From: an uncultured Bacteroidales bacterium
Lineage (GTDB): Bacteria; Bacteroidota; Bacteroidia; Bacteroidales; P3
Assembly: GCA_900317125.1 (NCBI GenBank)
Contig: ONFR01000016.1
Span: 1 to 56,172, forward strand
Direction of reading: 5' to 3'
DNA length: 56,172 nucleotides
The notes under the pieces were generated by a model. That model had not been told where the DNA came from and did no database searches. It saw only the letters and a list, made by a program, of their open reading frames with translations. Positions within the stretch are counted from its first letter, which is position 1. Each line of letters starts with the position of its first letter. Position numbers and translations under genes: made by a program. Positions 48,907 through 56,172 of the stretch are shown here, one piece after another.

Positions 48907-50128
48907 AATGGCGAAACCAACGTGTATAGATCTGTTTGCGGGCTGCGGAGGGTTATCTCTGGGACTGTACCTTGCTGGATGGCAAGGGCTTTTCGCCATT
49001 GAAAAAAACGCTTTCCCATTTGAGACGCTAAAACACAACCTTGTCGACAATAAGAAACATTTTGACTGGCCCGACTGGCTTCCTCAAACCAATCACGACA
49101 TTAACGAGGTGCTTGAGAAGTACCAAGACCAACTGAAAGCCCTACGGGGCAAGGTGGATTTGGTGGCTGGCGGACCTCCTTGTCAAGGGTTTTCTATGGC
49201 AGGGAAACGAGTCGAAGACGATGTACGCAACCAATTGGTTTTCTCCTACATCAAGTTCATCGATTTGGTGCGTCCCCGCATGCTCCTTTTTGAGAATGTG
49301 AAGGGTTTTACCTATGCTTTCGACAAAAAGAACGCTAGCGATGCAGAGCCTTATTCGCTTAAGGTGATTCAAAAGCTAAAAGGATTAGGGTATAACGTCA
49401 AGCCTCATGTTTTTGATTTCTCCAATTACGGAGTCCCCCAACGTCGCAAACGCTTTATCCTTGTGGGAATTCAAGAAGGATTTGGGTCTCCCAACAACTT
49501 TGAACAACAGTTATTGGCTCACCGTGACGCTTTCTTAAAAAGCAAAGGGTTAAAACCTACGGCTACGCTACATGAGGCCATATCCGATTTGCTACGCAGC
49601 AATGGAGAGCTACCTACGCCAGACCGGAAAGGATTCAATTCGGGAATATATGGCAAAGAGGGAATAAGCAATTACGCAAAGGTGATGCGTGGGGATTACC
49701 CCAAGACGCATACCATTCCCGACAGCCATAGCTTTGCCCACCACACATCAGAAAAGACTGCATTATTCAAACGCCTCCTGTCCGAATATCAACCCAGAGG
49801 CAAGCGTATTGATGGAAAAGCTCGCGAGGCATGGGGCATCAAGCAGCGTGGAATAACAGTATTAGACCCCAATACCGTCTCGCCAACAATTACCGGGTTG
49901 CCAGACGACTACCTGCATTATTCCGAACCCCGCATTATGACAGTCCGAGAATGTGCACGTATTCAGTCATTTCCTGATTGGTACGAAATAAAAGCAAAAT
50001 ACACCACTGGTGGCAAGATGCGTAAACTTGAAGTACCACGATACTCTCAAGTCGGTAATGCTATACCCCCGTTGTTCGCAGAACAGGCCGGAATTGTATT
50101 AAAGGAGATGTTGCAGAATGAAAGATAA
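48899..50128 (+). CDS. C5-cytosine DNA methyltransferase (Dcm family), 409 aa
   Basis: It transfers methyl groups from SAM to C5 of cytosine. All key motifs are present in order: I CIDLFAGCGGLSLGLYLAG, IV LVAGGPPCQGFSMAG with the catalytic Cys, VI LLFENVKGF, VIII YGVPQRRKRFILVG, IX TVSPTITGL and X YSQVGNAIPP. The target-recognition region is about 110 residues. A start at 48908 (MAKPTCIDLF) is also possible and would leave the palindrome in the leader. The stop overlaps the next gene by 11 bp. No restriction endonuclease is adjacent, so this enzyme either marks self for the system downstream or is a remnant of an R-M pair. Confidence 0.95.
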   Translation: MVKMAKPTCIDLFAGCGGLSLGLYLAGWQGLFAIEKNAFPFETLKHNLVDNKKHFDWPDWLPQTNHDINEVLEKYQDQLKALRGKVDLVAGGPPCQGFSMAGKRVEDDVRNQLVFSYIKFIDLVRPRMLLFENVKGFTYAFDKKNASDAEPYSLKVIQKLKGLGYNVKPHVFDFSNYGVPQRRKRFILVGIQEGFGSPNNFEQQLLAHRDAFLKSKGLKPTATLHEAISDLLRSNGELPTPDRKGFNSGIYGKEGISNYAKVMRGDYPKTHTIPDSHSFAHHTSEKTALFKRLLSEYQPRGKRIDGKAREAWGIKQRGITVLDPNTVSPTITGLPDDYLHYSEPRIMTVRECARIQSFPDWYEIKAKYTTGGKMRKLEVPRYSQVGNAIPPLFAEQAGIVLKEMLQNER

Positions 50129-52472
50129 CCTACAATTCCGTGTTAGTGCAGAACTGAAAAACATTCTGGGTCGAGATTTGATAACAAGTCCCGACATCGC
50201 CATATTGGAGTTGGTCAAAAACTCATACGATGCCCACGCCACCAAAGTGGAAATCACATTTGATAAAGATTATCTGTGCATTGCGGATAATGGCAAGGGC
50301 ATGACAAAAGACGATTTAATCAATAAATGGCTATTTGTCGCCTATTCTGCCAAGAGCGATGGAACAGAAGACAAATCTTATCGAAGCAAATTCAAACGTC
50401 ATTATGCAGGTGCCAAAGGCATCGGTCGTATGTCGTGCGACCGTCTGGCACGAAATCTAATCCTTACCACACGCAGTGAGGAGTCTAAAACCGAGGTGCT
50501 TCACGTGGATTGGAGTGTGTTTGAAAAAAATAGGAAGACCGAGTTTGACACAGTAGATATTCCTCATGAGACATTGGAAACGATTCCACAATTTCCATTA
50601 GGATATACGACAGGAACGATATTGGAGTTTACTGGACTACATACACCCTGGAGTCGAGATGACATCAAACGGCTTCGAAAGTCTCTGGAGAAAATGATCA
50701 ATCCATTCTCAGGAACAGATGATAACTTCCAGATAGAAATAATCGCTCCAGAGATGATAAAAGATGACTCTCAGATAGAATCTAAACATGACAAAGTGAA
50801 TGGTATAATTGAAAACTCCATCGCTGATGTCTTGAAACTAAAAACCACCCAGATAGAGAGCCATATTCAAGGTGGAACTATTCACACGGTTCTAAAAGAC
50901 AGAGGAATCTTGATGTATGAAATAGAAGAGCCCAATATCGATTTCTCCCAATTAGATTCCGCTTCCATCAGTCTTTTCTTCTTGAATCGTGCTGCAAAAT
51001 ATAATTTTACAACAAAAATGGGAGTCGAACCCGTCAACTATGGAAATGTATTTCTATTTAGGAATGGCTTTAGAATACTCCCATTTGGCGGACCCGATGA
51101 CGATAGTTGGGGTGTAAATAAAAGGCTGCAACAAGGATACAATCGTCATATATCCACGCGAGATTTATTTGGACGTGTTGATGTTGAAACAGACAATGCT
51201 GATTTAATCAAAGAGGTCTCTAGCAGAGATGGTGGATTGATAAAGACTCTTGCATCCCAACAATTAATGAACTATTTTACTCTTATCCACAGACGTCTGG
51301 AACGCTATGTGGTTGGAGTATTGTGGGGCGAAGGCTTCTTGAGAAAGGAATATTTCGTCAGTCAAGGTCACGCACTGGATGCACGAAAACAATTGGAAGG
51401 TGATAAGGATTCGGATTCCGCAGGGCATCTATATTCAAATATCGGTAGCAAGGTCGACTTCCTACAACTCATAAAATCTCTTGTCAACGATAAATCCATA
51501 AAAGTGCTGAAATACAATGAGGATTTGGCCAACATAGTAGCTGACCCAACCGATACCGAGGTGATTCAGGTTCAGATGATTGATGATGTCCGTAAGTTGG
51601 CAGAAAAGACCAACGACCCCTACTTGCAGGATAAGATTTCAGAGTTTGAGAAGCACATGGACGAGTTGCGTCGCCAAAAGGAAGAGGCGGAACGGGAAGC
51701 AGAGGCGGAGCGCAGGGCAAAAGAGGCGGCAGAACACAAAGCCGCAGAAGAGCGAAGAGCGAAAGAAGAGGCCGAAAAAGAAAGAGATGTCCAAATCCAG
51801 AAAAACAAGTACCTTTCTGCGACAAGAAACACAACAAAAGAGGTCCAAGACCTAATACACGTCATTCTAATCTCCTCAACTAACTCAATGAGTTTGATGG
51901 ATACAGCCAAATGCCAACTTGCAGACAACGATTTAGCTGGATTAAAGACATCATTGGACAAGTTCAATTATCACATCTCAAAAATCAATAAGCTGTCCAA
52001 GTTAATTACGAAAGCCGATTTGTCTCTTTTAGCCGAGTCTAATTTGGTGAATATTCAGAACTATATTCAGGAATACCTTACAAATTTCTCGAATTCGTTT
52101 AAAATACTATATCACTCGACTATTCGAGAACCACTGGAAAAGAAAATATCTATTTTAGACTTGTCCATTATCTTGGACAATTTGATTAGCAATTCGCAGA
52201 AAGCGAATGCAACTGAGTTGAGGTTGGACTTTTCGCGAGAAGGGCGTAGATATATCGTAGATTTTACAGATAATGGTGATGGTGTTGATTTGAATACGTA
52301 TACACCACAAAGCATATTTGAAGAAGGAATCACTAACCGTCGCGGAGGTTCTGGCATAGGATTGAGCACCATCAAGGACCGAATGAAGAAAGAATTGAAC
52401 GGTGACATTGAATTTCTTGGGAACGGCCTGCATTTTACAACAGGTGCTACTTTCCGGCTAATATTTGAATAG
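50118..52472 (+). CDS. Double GHKL ATPase protein: Hsp90/MORC-like N-domain, coiled coil, histidine-kinase-like C-domain, 784 aa
   Basis: The N-terminal ATPase shows ELVKNSYDAHATKV (31-44, Glu and Asn of the N-box), IADNGKGM (55-62) and GAKGIGR (98-104), followed by a transducer-like region with FRNGFRILPFGG. This matches Hsp90/MutL/MORC-type GHKL proteins rather than kinases. Around residues 505-575 is a strongly charged coiled coil of Glu/Ala/Arg. The C-terminus is a second GHKL domain with DNLISNSQKANATEL, FTDNGDGVDLN and RRGGSGIGLSTIKDRM, as in histidine kinases, but a standard HExxT/RTPL phosphoacceptor box is not evident. It has no membrane segment, so it is cytosolic. It is coupled to the methyltransferase and followed by a receiver gene. 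Confidence 0.85.
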   Translation: MKDNLQFRVSAELKNILGRDLITSPDIAILELVKNSYDAHATKVEITFDKDYLCIADNGKGMTKDDLINKWLFVAYSAKSDGTEDKSYRSKFKRHYAGAKGIGRMSCDRLARNLILTTRSEESKTEVLHVDWSVFEKNRKTEFDTVDIPHETLETIPQFPLGYTTGTILEFTGLHTPWSRDDIKRLRKSLEKMINPFSGTDDNFQIEIIAPEMIKDDSQIESKHDKVNGIIENSIADVLKLKTTQIESHIQGGTIHTVLKDRGILMYEIEEPNIDFSQLDSASISLFFLNRAAKYNFTTKMGVEPVNYGNVFLFRNGFRILPFGGPDDDSWGVNKRLQQGYNRHISTRDLFGRVDVETDNADLIKEVSSRDGGLIKTLASQQLMNYFTLIHRRLERYVVGVLWGEGFLRKEYFVSQGHALDARKQLEGDKDSDSAGHLYSNIGSKVDFLQLIKSLVNDKSIKVLKYNEDLANIVADPTDTEVIQVQMIDDVRKLAEKTNDPYLQDKISEFEKHMDELRRQKEEAEREAEAERRAKEAAEHKAAEERRAKEEAEKERDVQIQKNKYLSATRNTTKEVQDLIHVILISSTNSMSLMDTAKCQLADNDLAGLKTSLDKFNYHISKINKLSKLITKADLSLLAESNLVNIQNYIQEYLTNFSNSFKILYHSTIREPLEKKISILDLSIILDNLISNSQKANATELRLDFSREGRRYIVDFTDNGDGVDLNTYTPQSIFEEGITNRRGGSGIGLSTIKDRMKKELNGDIEFLGNGLHFTTGATFRLIFE

Positions 52473-52477
52473 TAATT

Positions 52478-53167
52478 ATGAAAGAACATAGATGCATATT
52501 ACTAATTGATGACAAAGATCAGGAGGACGTCTCGAATAGCATAAAAATGCAATTACGAAACGATTTTGATCTGGAATTTATCTTGATTCGGACTGCCGCA
52601 AAGGAGTTGAAACAAGAAGCCTCCGAAGATTTGGATTTGGAGAAACTCAAAACCGTAATTAAAGAAAAGATAAGCAGGAAACGCATTGATATTGCCTTGA
52701 CAGACTTCGATTTAGAAAGCGATGGCATTAATGGGTTGGGAATTGTCCGTATGGTTCATGAAATTCATCCCGGGGTCAGTTTCCTTATTTATTCTGGCAA
52801 TTGGAATAAAGTTATCAGAACTGTCATTGGGAAAGAATATCAGCAAGCCTCCATTGAAGAACTTGTAGGAGGTATCAACAATCTTATTCATGACAATATC
52901 ATAAACTGCATTGAAAGAGCCGACTACAAAGCTGACTTGATCAAGTACTTACAGAAGAATAAAGGAGAGTCTATAGAGCATCGTTTATCTATATTGCTCC
53001 GAGCAAACGGGGACATGAAGTTTGAATCTTGCTTCCCTGAATTCAAAGGTATGTCCTTTAATGAGATTGCCGACATGATAGATAATCATTCAGATGCTCG
53101 TTCCGATGAATGGATAGAAGCGGTGTTAACCCAGACTATTGCATATCTTGTAAAGGTGAACCAATGA
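52478..53167 (+). CDS. Receiver-domain (response-regulator-like) protein, 229 aa
   Basis: The first 115 residues form a receiver domain: ILLIDDKDQ with the acidic pair Asp11/Asp12, the phosphorylatable Asp76 in IALTDFDLESDGINGLGIV, and FLIYSGNW with Ser106 at the switch position. The inserted helix after the first strand is longer than usual. The remaining 110 residues are helical with no DNA-binding motif I can recognise, so output is probably protein-protein contact. It starts 5 bp after the ATPase gene and its stop overlaps the start of the protease-like gene (ATGA). The natural reading is a two-component relay from the GHKL protein to the next gene product. Confidence 0.82.
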   Translation: MKEHRCILLIDDKDQEDVSNSIKMQLRNDFDLEFILIRTAAKELKQEASEDLDLEKLKTVIKEKISRKRIDIALTDFDLESDGINGLGIVRMVHEIHPGVSFLIYSGNWNKVIRTVIGKEYQQASIEELVGGINNLIHDNIINCIERADYKADLIKYLQKNKGESIEHRLSILLRANGDMKFESCFPEFKGMSFNEIADMIDNHSDARSDEWIEAVLTQTIAYLVKVNQ

Positions 53168-53805
53168 ACAAGGCGGTTTGCATATATATTCAAGAACGAG
53201 ACGGGACAACCACTTTCCTTAAACCGTTAGTTGAGCATATCAAGAATATGCTTGCACCCGTTATTGTGGGGTATGATATCGACAGTGAAGACGATCCATT
53301 GGAGATTATTTACCAAGCAATTACTGATGCAGATACAATATTTTTCCTTGGTCACGGCACTAGCGACAAGTTGTATGCAAGCACGGTTGACAATTTGACT
53401 CTCTTCGACAAAAACAACATAGACCTTCTTTCAGGAAAAAGGTTGTTCCTGTTGTCGTGTAACTCTGCAGACTTCATTAAGAAACAACGACTAAATAATG
53501 CATTTGGCTTTGGGATGCTGCCAACAAGCCTTGACGATGTGCGAAAGTGGAAGTATTTACACGGCATTCTCATCGAGAATTTTACCAAAGAAGATATTTC
53601 CATCTACAACAATGCTATTGTGGAGATACTAACGCATTCTATAATGGTGGACAGCCTTGCTGACTATTTTTTATTAAAAGAACGGATAAAATTCCAGACT
53701 AGTATCGAAATAGTCAAGTGTTTGACTCAAAAAAGAGATAATGCAAATTATCGGTTATTAGCCGACCTGTTATATTATTTCTCTAAAGATATTATGGTTC
53801 AGTAA
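53164..53805 (+). CDS. Small caspase/CHAT-like putative protease, 213 aa
   Basis: The call rests on the two catalytic-site strands of the caspase fold. A hydrophobic strand ends in His (DTIFFLGHGTSDKLYAS, His64). After about 35 residues a second strand ends in Cys (GKRLFLLSCNSADFIKK, Cys99). This is followed by FGFGMLPTSLDDVR, as in CHAT-type proteins. It is small and has no obvious fused effector or TPR region, so it would be a stand-alone effector. The ATG overlaps the receiver gene stop. The start at 53164 gives a complete first strand. Function in cell killing or processing of a partner is inferred only. Confidence 0.68.
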   Translation: MNKAVCIYIQERDGTTTFLKPLVEHIKNMLAPVIVGYDIDSEDDPLEIIYQAITDADTIFFLGHGTSDKLYASTVDNLTLFDKNNIDLLSGKRLFLLSCNSADFIKKQRLNNAFGFGMLPTSLDDVRKWKYLHGILIENFTKEDISIYNNAIVEILTHSIMVDSLADYFLLKERIKFQTSIEIVKCLTQKRDNANYRLLADLLYYFSKDIMVQ

Positions 53806-53955
53806 TGGCAAAGAATAAGATTTACATTCATAGACTTACTTACTGGAATCGATAGCTTTCACCAAGCAACGTACTCTGTCATCCCAAAGTATGTTTTTGA
53901 TGACGAATGAAATGACCCTGCCCAATTGTTATAATCCCAAGAATTATTAATAATC
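53805..53955 (+). pseudogene. Remnant of a fourth operon gene
   Basis: An ATG overlaps the protease stop (TAATG) and opens a 16-codon frame, MAKNKIYIHRLTYWNR, that ends in TAG at 53853-53855. Other frames give short disconnected pieces before the next gene at 53956. The coupled start suggests that a downstream gene once followed and was deleted or degraded. Confidence 0.4.
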
Positions 53956-55587
53956 ATGGAAACTGAAATAAAAATACATAAAGGCGATATGTCAGACAAT
54001 GGACAAGTAACCATTGTTGATGAAGACAGATTGTGCTATGTTGTACGCTCTGAGAGCAGAGGTGCAAGCGGATTAAGAACAATCCCTAAGGCAATTCTGG
54101 AAGAATTCGTCAATTTCATCAAAAGCAATCCTGATGTAGCTCCGCGTGAAGCACGAGAGGCTTTGAGTGGAAAGAGCGAGATTGACAAATATGAATATGG
54201 GTATGATTCTACTATTCTCCAAATGGCGAAAATGGTGCTGGGGATGGTTAAGACCATTCATCCTGCCAAAACAGCAGTTTTACACCAGGATTTACATCTT
54301 GATAGTGAATATATGCCCTACCTCACTGCCTTGCGGACAAAGCCGTTTATGTTGCTGGCGGGGATTTCGGGGACAGGAAAGAGCCGTATTGTGAGGGAGA
54401 TGGCGAAAGCATGTTGGAAACCCGAAGATGACGAATATTGGAAGGACAAGGAGAAACAAATAAGGAATAATCACCCGAGGAACTTCTGCATGGTGCAGGT
54501 GAAGCCCAACTGGCACGACAGCAGTGAACTGATAGGCTACGTTACCCGCATCAGCGGAACACCTGAGTTTGTACCTGGACCATTCCTGACTTTTATGGCT
54601 AAGGCTATCAAGGAGCCTGAAGTGCCGTACTTTCTCTGCTTAGACGAGATGAACCTCGCACCAGTGGAGCAGTATTTTGCCGAATACCTGTCGGTCATCG
54701 AGAGCCGAAAGGTTAATAAAGACCCAGTGTCCGGGCAGACAATAATCGATACCGACCCTATCATCAAACCCAGCGACAGTCAGGAGTACCATGACCTGAT
54801 AGGTAAACTACTAGGCGACGAGGAGCGCATGAAAGGCACCACACTGACTATCCCGCAGAACCTCTTTGTGGTGGGTACGGTGAATATGGACGAGACGACT
54901 TTCTCGTTCTCGCGCAAGGTGCTGGACAGGGCGATGACTATCGAGATGAACGAGGTGGATTTGCATGGCGGTTTGGAGAAAGACTCAGACAACGAGATTG
55001 GCTATATCGGCAATAGCATCATCGGCGATGCCGCCGAGGGCAGCGATGTGTATGCGGAGAACAAGGAGTTGTGCGATGAGGTGCTGGCCTATCTGGAGCA
55101 GGTGAACACCATCCTGGAGGGCTCCCCATTCAAGATTGCCTACCGCACAAGGAACGAGTTCCTGATGTACGCTGTAAACAGAAAGATACTGTCACCCGAC
55201 AGCCAGCTGTGGCAAACATTAGATGAGATGACGAGCATGAAGATTCTCTCCCGCATTGAGGGGGACAGCGACCGCACGCAGAAGGTGCTGGAGAGATTGA
55301 AAGCTTTGGTAGAGGAAGAGATTGTTGCGAAGATGAACAATATTACGGGCTTGGCACCCTCGCACCCTGTTGATACGGGCGATACGTCCGTGCTCCCTTC
55401 TAAAACGGGCGAGGTGCTCGTTCACCCATCTGATACGGGCGAGACGCCCGTATTCCCAGGCGAGGCGACCATATTCCCATCCAAAACGGGCGAGGCGCCC
55501 GTGCTCCGGAAGAGCATATCGGCAAAGAAGATAGAAGAGATGCTCGCCAAACTGAAGGCCACCGGCTTCACCAGCTACTGGGCATAA
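53956..55587 (+). CDS. McrB-type AAA+ ATPase with decapeptide repeats, 543 aa
   Basis: The AAA+ core has Walker A LLAGISGTGKSRIVREMA near residue 140, Walker B FLCLDEMNLAPVEQYFAEYL near residue 230 and the McrB hallmark VVGTVNMDETT near residue 318, which marks the GTPase-type NTP site of 5mC-dependent restriction motors. The first 115 residues are a separate domain possibly sensing DNA. Residues about 465-518 are a low-complexity block of ten-residue repeats (TGETPVFP, TGEAPVL and so on). The ending KKIEEMLAKLKATGFTSYWA is helical. No McrC nuclease partner follows; instead a Fic gene begins 12 bp later. Confidence 0.88.
   Translation: METEIKIHKGDMSDNGQVTIVDEDRLCYVVRSESRGASGLRTIPKAILEEFVNFIKSNPDVAPREAREALSGKSEIDKYEYGYDSTILQMAKMVLGMVKTIHPAKTAVLHQDLHLDSEYMPYLTALRTKPFMLLAGISGTGKSRIVREMAKACWKPEDDEYWKDKEKQIRNNHPRNFCMVQVKPNWHDSSELIGYVTRISGTPEFVPGPFLTFMAKAIKEPEVPYFLCLDEMNLAPVEQYFAEYLSVIESRKVNKDPVSGQTIIDTDPIIKPSDSQEYHDLIGKLLGDEERMKGTTLTIPQNLFVVGTVNMDETTFSFSRKVLDRAMTIEMNEVDLHGGLEKDSDNEIGYIGNSIIGDAAEGSDVYAENKELCDEVLAYLEQVNTILEGSPFKIAYRTRNEFLMYAVNRKILSPDSQLWQTLDEMTSMKILSRIEGDSDRTQKVLERLKALVEEEIVAKMNNITGLAPSHPVDTGDTSVLPSKTGEVLVHPSDTGETPVFPGEATIFPSKTGEAPVLRKSISAKKIEEMLAKLKATGFTSYWA
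55345..55508 (+). repeat. In-frame minisatellite of about 30 bp inside the McrB-like gene
   Basis: ACGGGCGA-type starts recur at 55345, 55375, 55405 and 55435, then 55486 after a shortened pair. Several units contain the hairpin GGGCGAGACGCCC. They encode TG(E/D)-x-PV-x-PS-x decapeptides. Confidence 0.85.
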
Positions 55588-55599
55588 ATACAAATCAGT

Positions 55600-56172
55600 A
55601 TGGAAAAGTATATCATCCCGACACTGCCCCTTCCTTATGACTTTGAAACCAAAGCCATATTAAAACAGTTGAACATTGCCAACAAAAGGCTGGCAGAACT
55701 GAAAGGTGTAGCATTGACTATCCCCAACGAGCAAATCCTCATCAGTTCTCTTACCCTTCAAGAGGCAAAAGACAGTTCGGAGGTGGAAAACATTGTAACC
55801 ACTCAGGACGACCTTTACCGTGCTGACCTCAACCTAGAAAATGCAGTTATAAATGCCTCAACAAAGGAGGTATTGAATTATCGGCAGGCCATGCAACGGG
55901 GATTTGAACTTGCAAGAAGGACAAAACTACTAACTTTAAACGACATCAAGAAGATACAAGAAGAGCTTGAGGTGAACAATGCAGGATTCCGATCTGCTCC
56001 TGGTACCACATTGCAAAACACAAAAGGTGAGGTGGTTTACACACCTCCTCAGAGTGCATTGGAGGTGGAACATCTTATGCATAACCTCGAACAATATATC
56101 AATGACCCTCTGATGCATGATGTGGATCCACTCATCAAAATGGCTGTCATACATCATCAGTTTGAGAGCATA
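55600..56172 (+). CDS. Fic family protein, N-terminal 191 aa (truncated by window end)
   Basis: The N-terminal Fic_N region is clear: IPTLPLPYDFETKAILKQLNIANKRLAELKGVALTIPN, then ISSLTLQEAKDSSEVENIVTTQDDLYRA, which carries the inhibitory SSxxE-type (S/T)xxxE(G/N) motif as SSEVEN. The frame runs off the window at AVIHHQFESI, just before the expected HPFxDGNGR active site. Fic proteins usually AMPylate target proteins. This one may regulate itself through the N-terminal motif. It follows the McrB-like gene by 12 bp, so the two are probably co-transcribed. Confidence 0.88.
   Translation, partial: MEKYIIPTLPLPYDFETKAILKQLNIANKRLAELKGVALTIPNEQILISSLTLQEAKDSSEVENIVTTQDDLYRADLNLENAVINASTKEVLNYRQAMQRGFELARRTKLLTLNDIKKIQEELEVNNAGFRSAPGTTLQNTKGEVVYTPPQSALEVEHLMHNLEQYINDPLMHDVDPLIKMAVIHHQFESI

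Noticed and set aside
48899..50128. Classical type II restriction-modification pair
   Set aside because: No endonuclease gene lies next to the methyltransferase. The coupled genes encode ATPase, receiver and protease-like proteins.
48899..53805. Assignment to DISARM, BREX or Detocs
   Set aside because: No helicase, PglZ, BrxC, phospholipase or nucleosidase-effector gene is present. Only the methyltransferase or the kinase-receiver logic is shared.
1..56172. tRNA or rRNA genes, prophage
   Set aside because: By eye I found no cloverleaf with a GTTCGA arm, no rRNA-like sequence and no phage structural, integrase or terminase genes. A covariance-model search would be needed to exclude small RNAs.

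Overview
The window reads as chromosomal DNA of a Bacteroidales (phylum Bacteroidota) bacterium, probably an uncultured gut or rumen lineage. The basis is a recurrent promoter of the Bacteroidota type (a TAnnTTTG -7 box, seen here at least 17 times), a near absence of Shine-Dalgarno sequences, a TonB-dependent receptor/PnuT thiamine-uptake pair, menaquinone genes, peptidase C69, DUF4298 and carboxypeptidase-regulatory-like secreted proteins. The backbone (about 2.2-48.3 kb) is fairly GC-rich. The two ends (1-1.25 kb and from about 48.6 kb on) are visibly more AT-rich, use different codons, and look like accessory DNA. The genus cannot be named from the sequence alone.

Layout. 1-1.3 kb: the tail of a Schlafen/AlbA_2-type regulator and an orphan gene. 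1.3-2.2 kb: a repeat-dense spacer. 2.2-11.5 kb: carbonic anhydrase, a zinc-ribbon protein, a TfoX-like protein, a GNAT/DUF2156 pair, a threonine-dehydrogenase-type epimerase, menA-ubiE, a C69 dipeptidase and an arginase-fold protein. 11.5-21 kb: an ECF sigma factor, secreted proteins, a solute-binding lipoprotein, an AlaX-type editing protein with a partly duplicated 5' end, and a second ECF sigma factor with a membrane-anchored barrel partner. 21-23 kb: umuDC. 23-26 kb: a TPP riboswitch, a TonB receptor and pnuT. 26.3-34 kb: purD, divergent from pth-coaX, outer-membrane and TPR proteins, lptC, a helix-hairpin-helix protein and lpxD. 34-40.6 kb: two SGNH hydrolases, an MBOAT acyltransferase and an LtaS-like sulfatase-fold enzyme, probably a surface-glycan modification cluster. 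41-48.3 kb: comEC, small envelope genes, a metallophosphoesterase, a thioesterase, a MATE transporter and one unknown gene.

48.3-56.2 kb is a candidate defence island. It holds a C5-cytosine DNA methyltransferase, a large protein with two GHKL ATPase domains around a charged coiled coil, a receiver-domain protein and a small caspase/CHAT-like putative protease. These four are joined by overlapping stop/start codons. A broken fourth partner, an McrB-type AAA+ ATPase without McrC, and the start of a Fic protein follow. The methyltransferase-ATPase-receiver-protease operon is the best candidate here for an undescribed system.

A second theme is repeats. Arrays built on an 8-bp period (GTTAATTC-like units) lie just after the stop codons of several genes, always in the direction of the upstream gene, and sometimes supply the stop codon. 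A MITE-like cassette with 14-bp terminal inverted repeats occurs twice. Other short-period arrays (8 bp and 11 bp) occupy other spacers.
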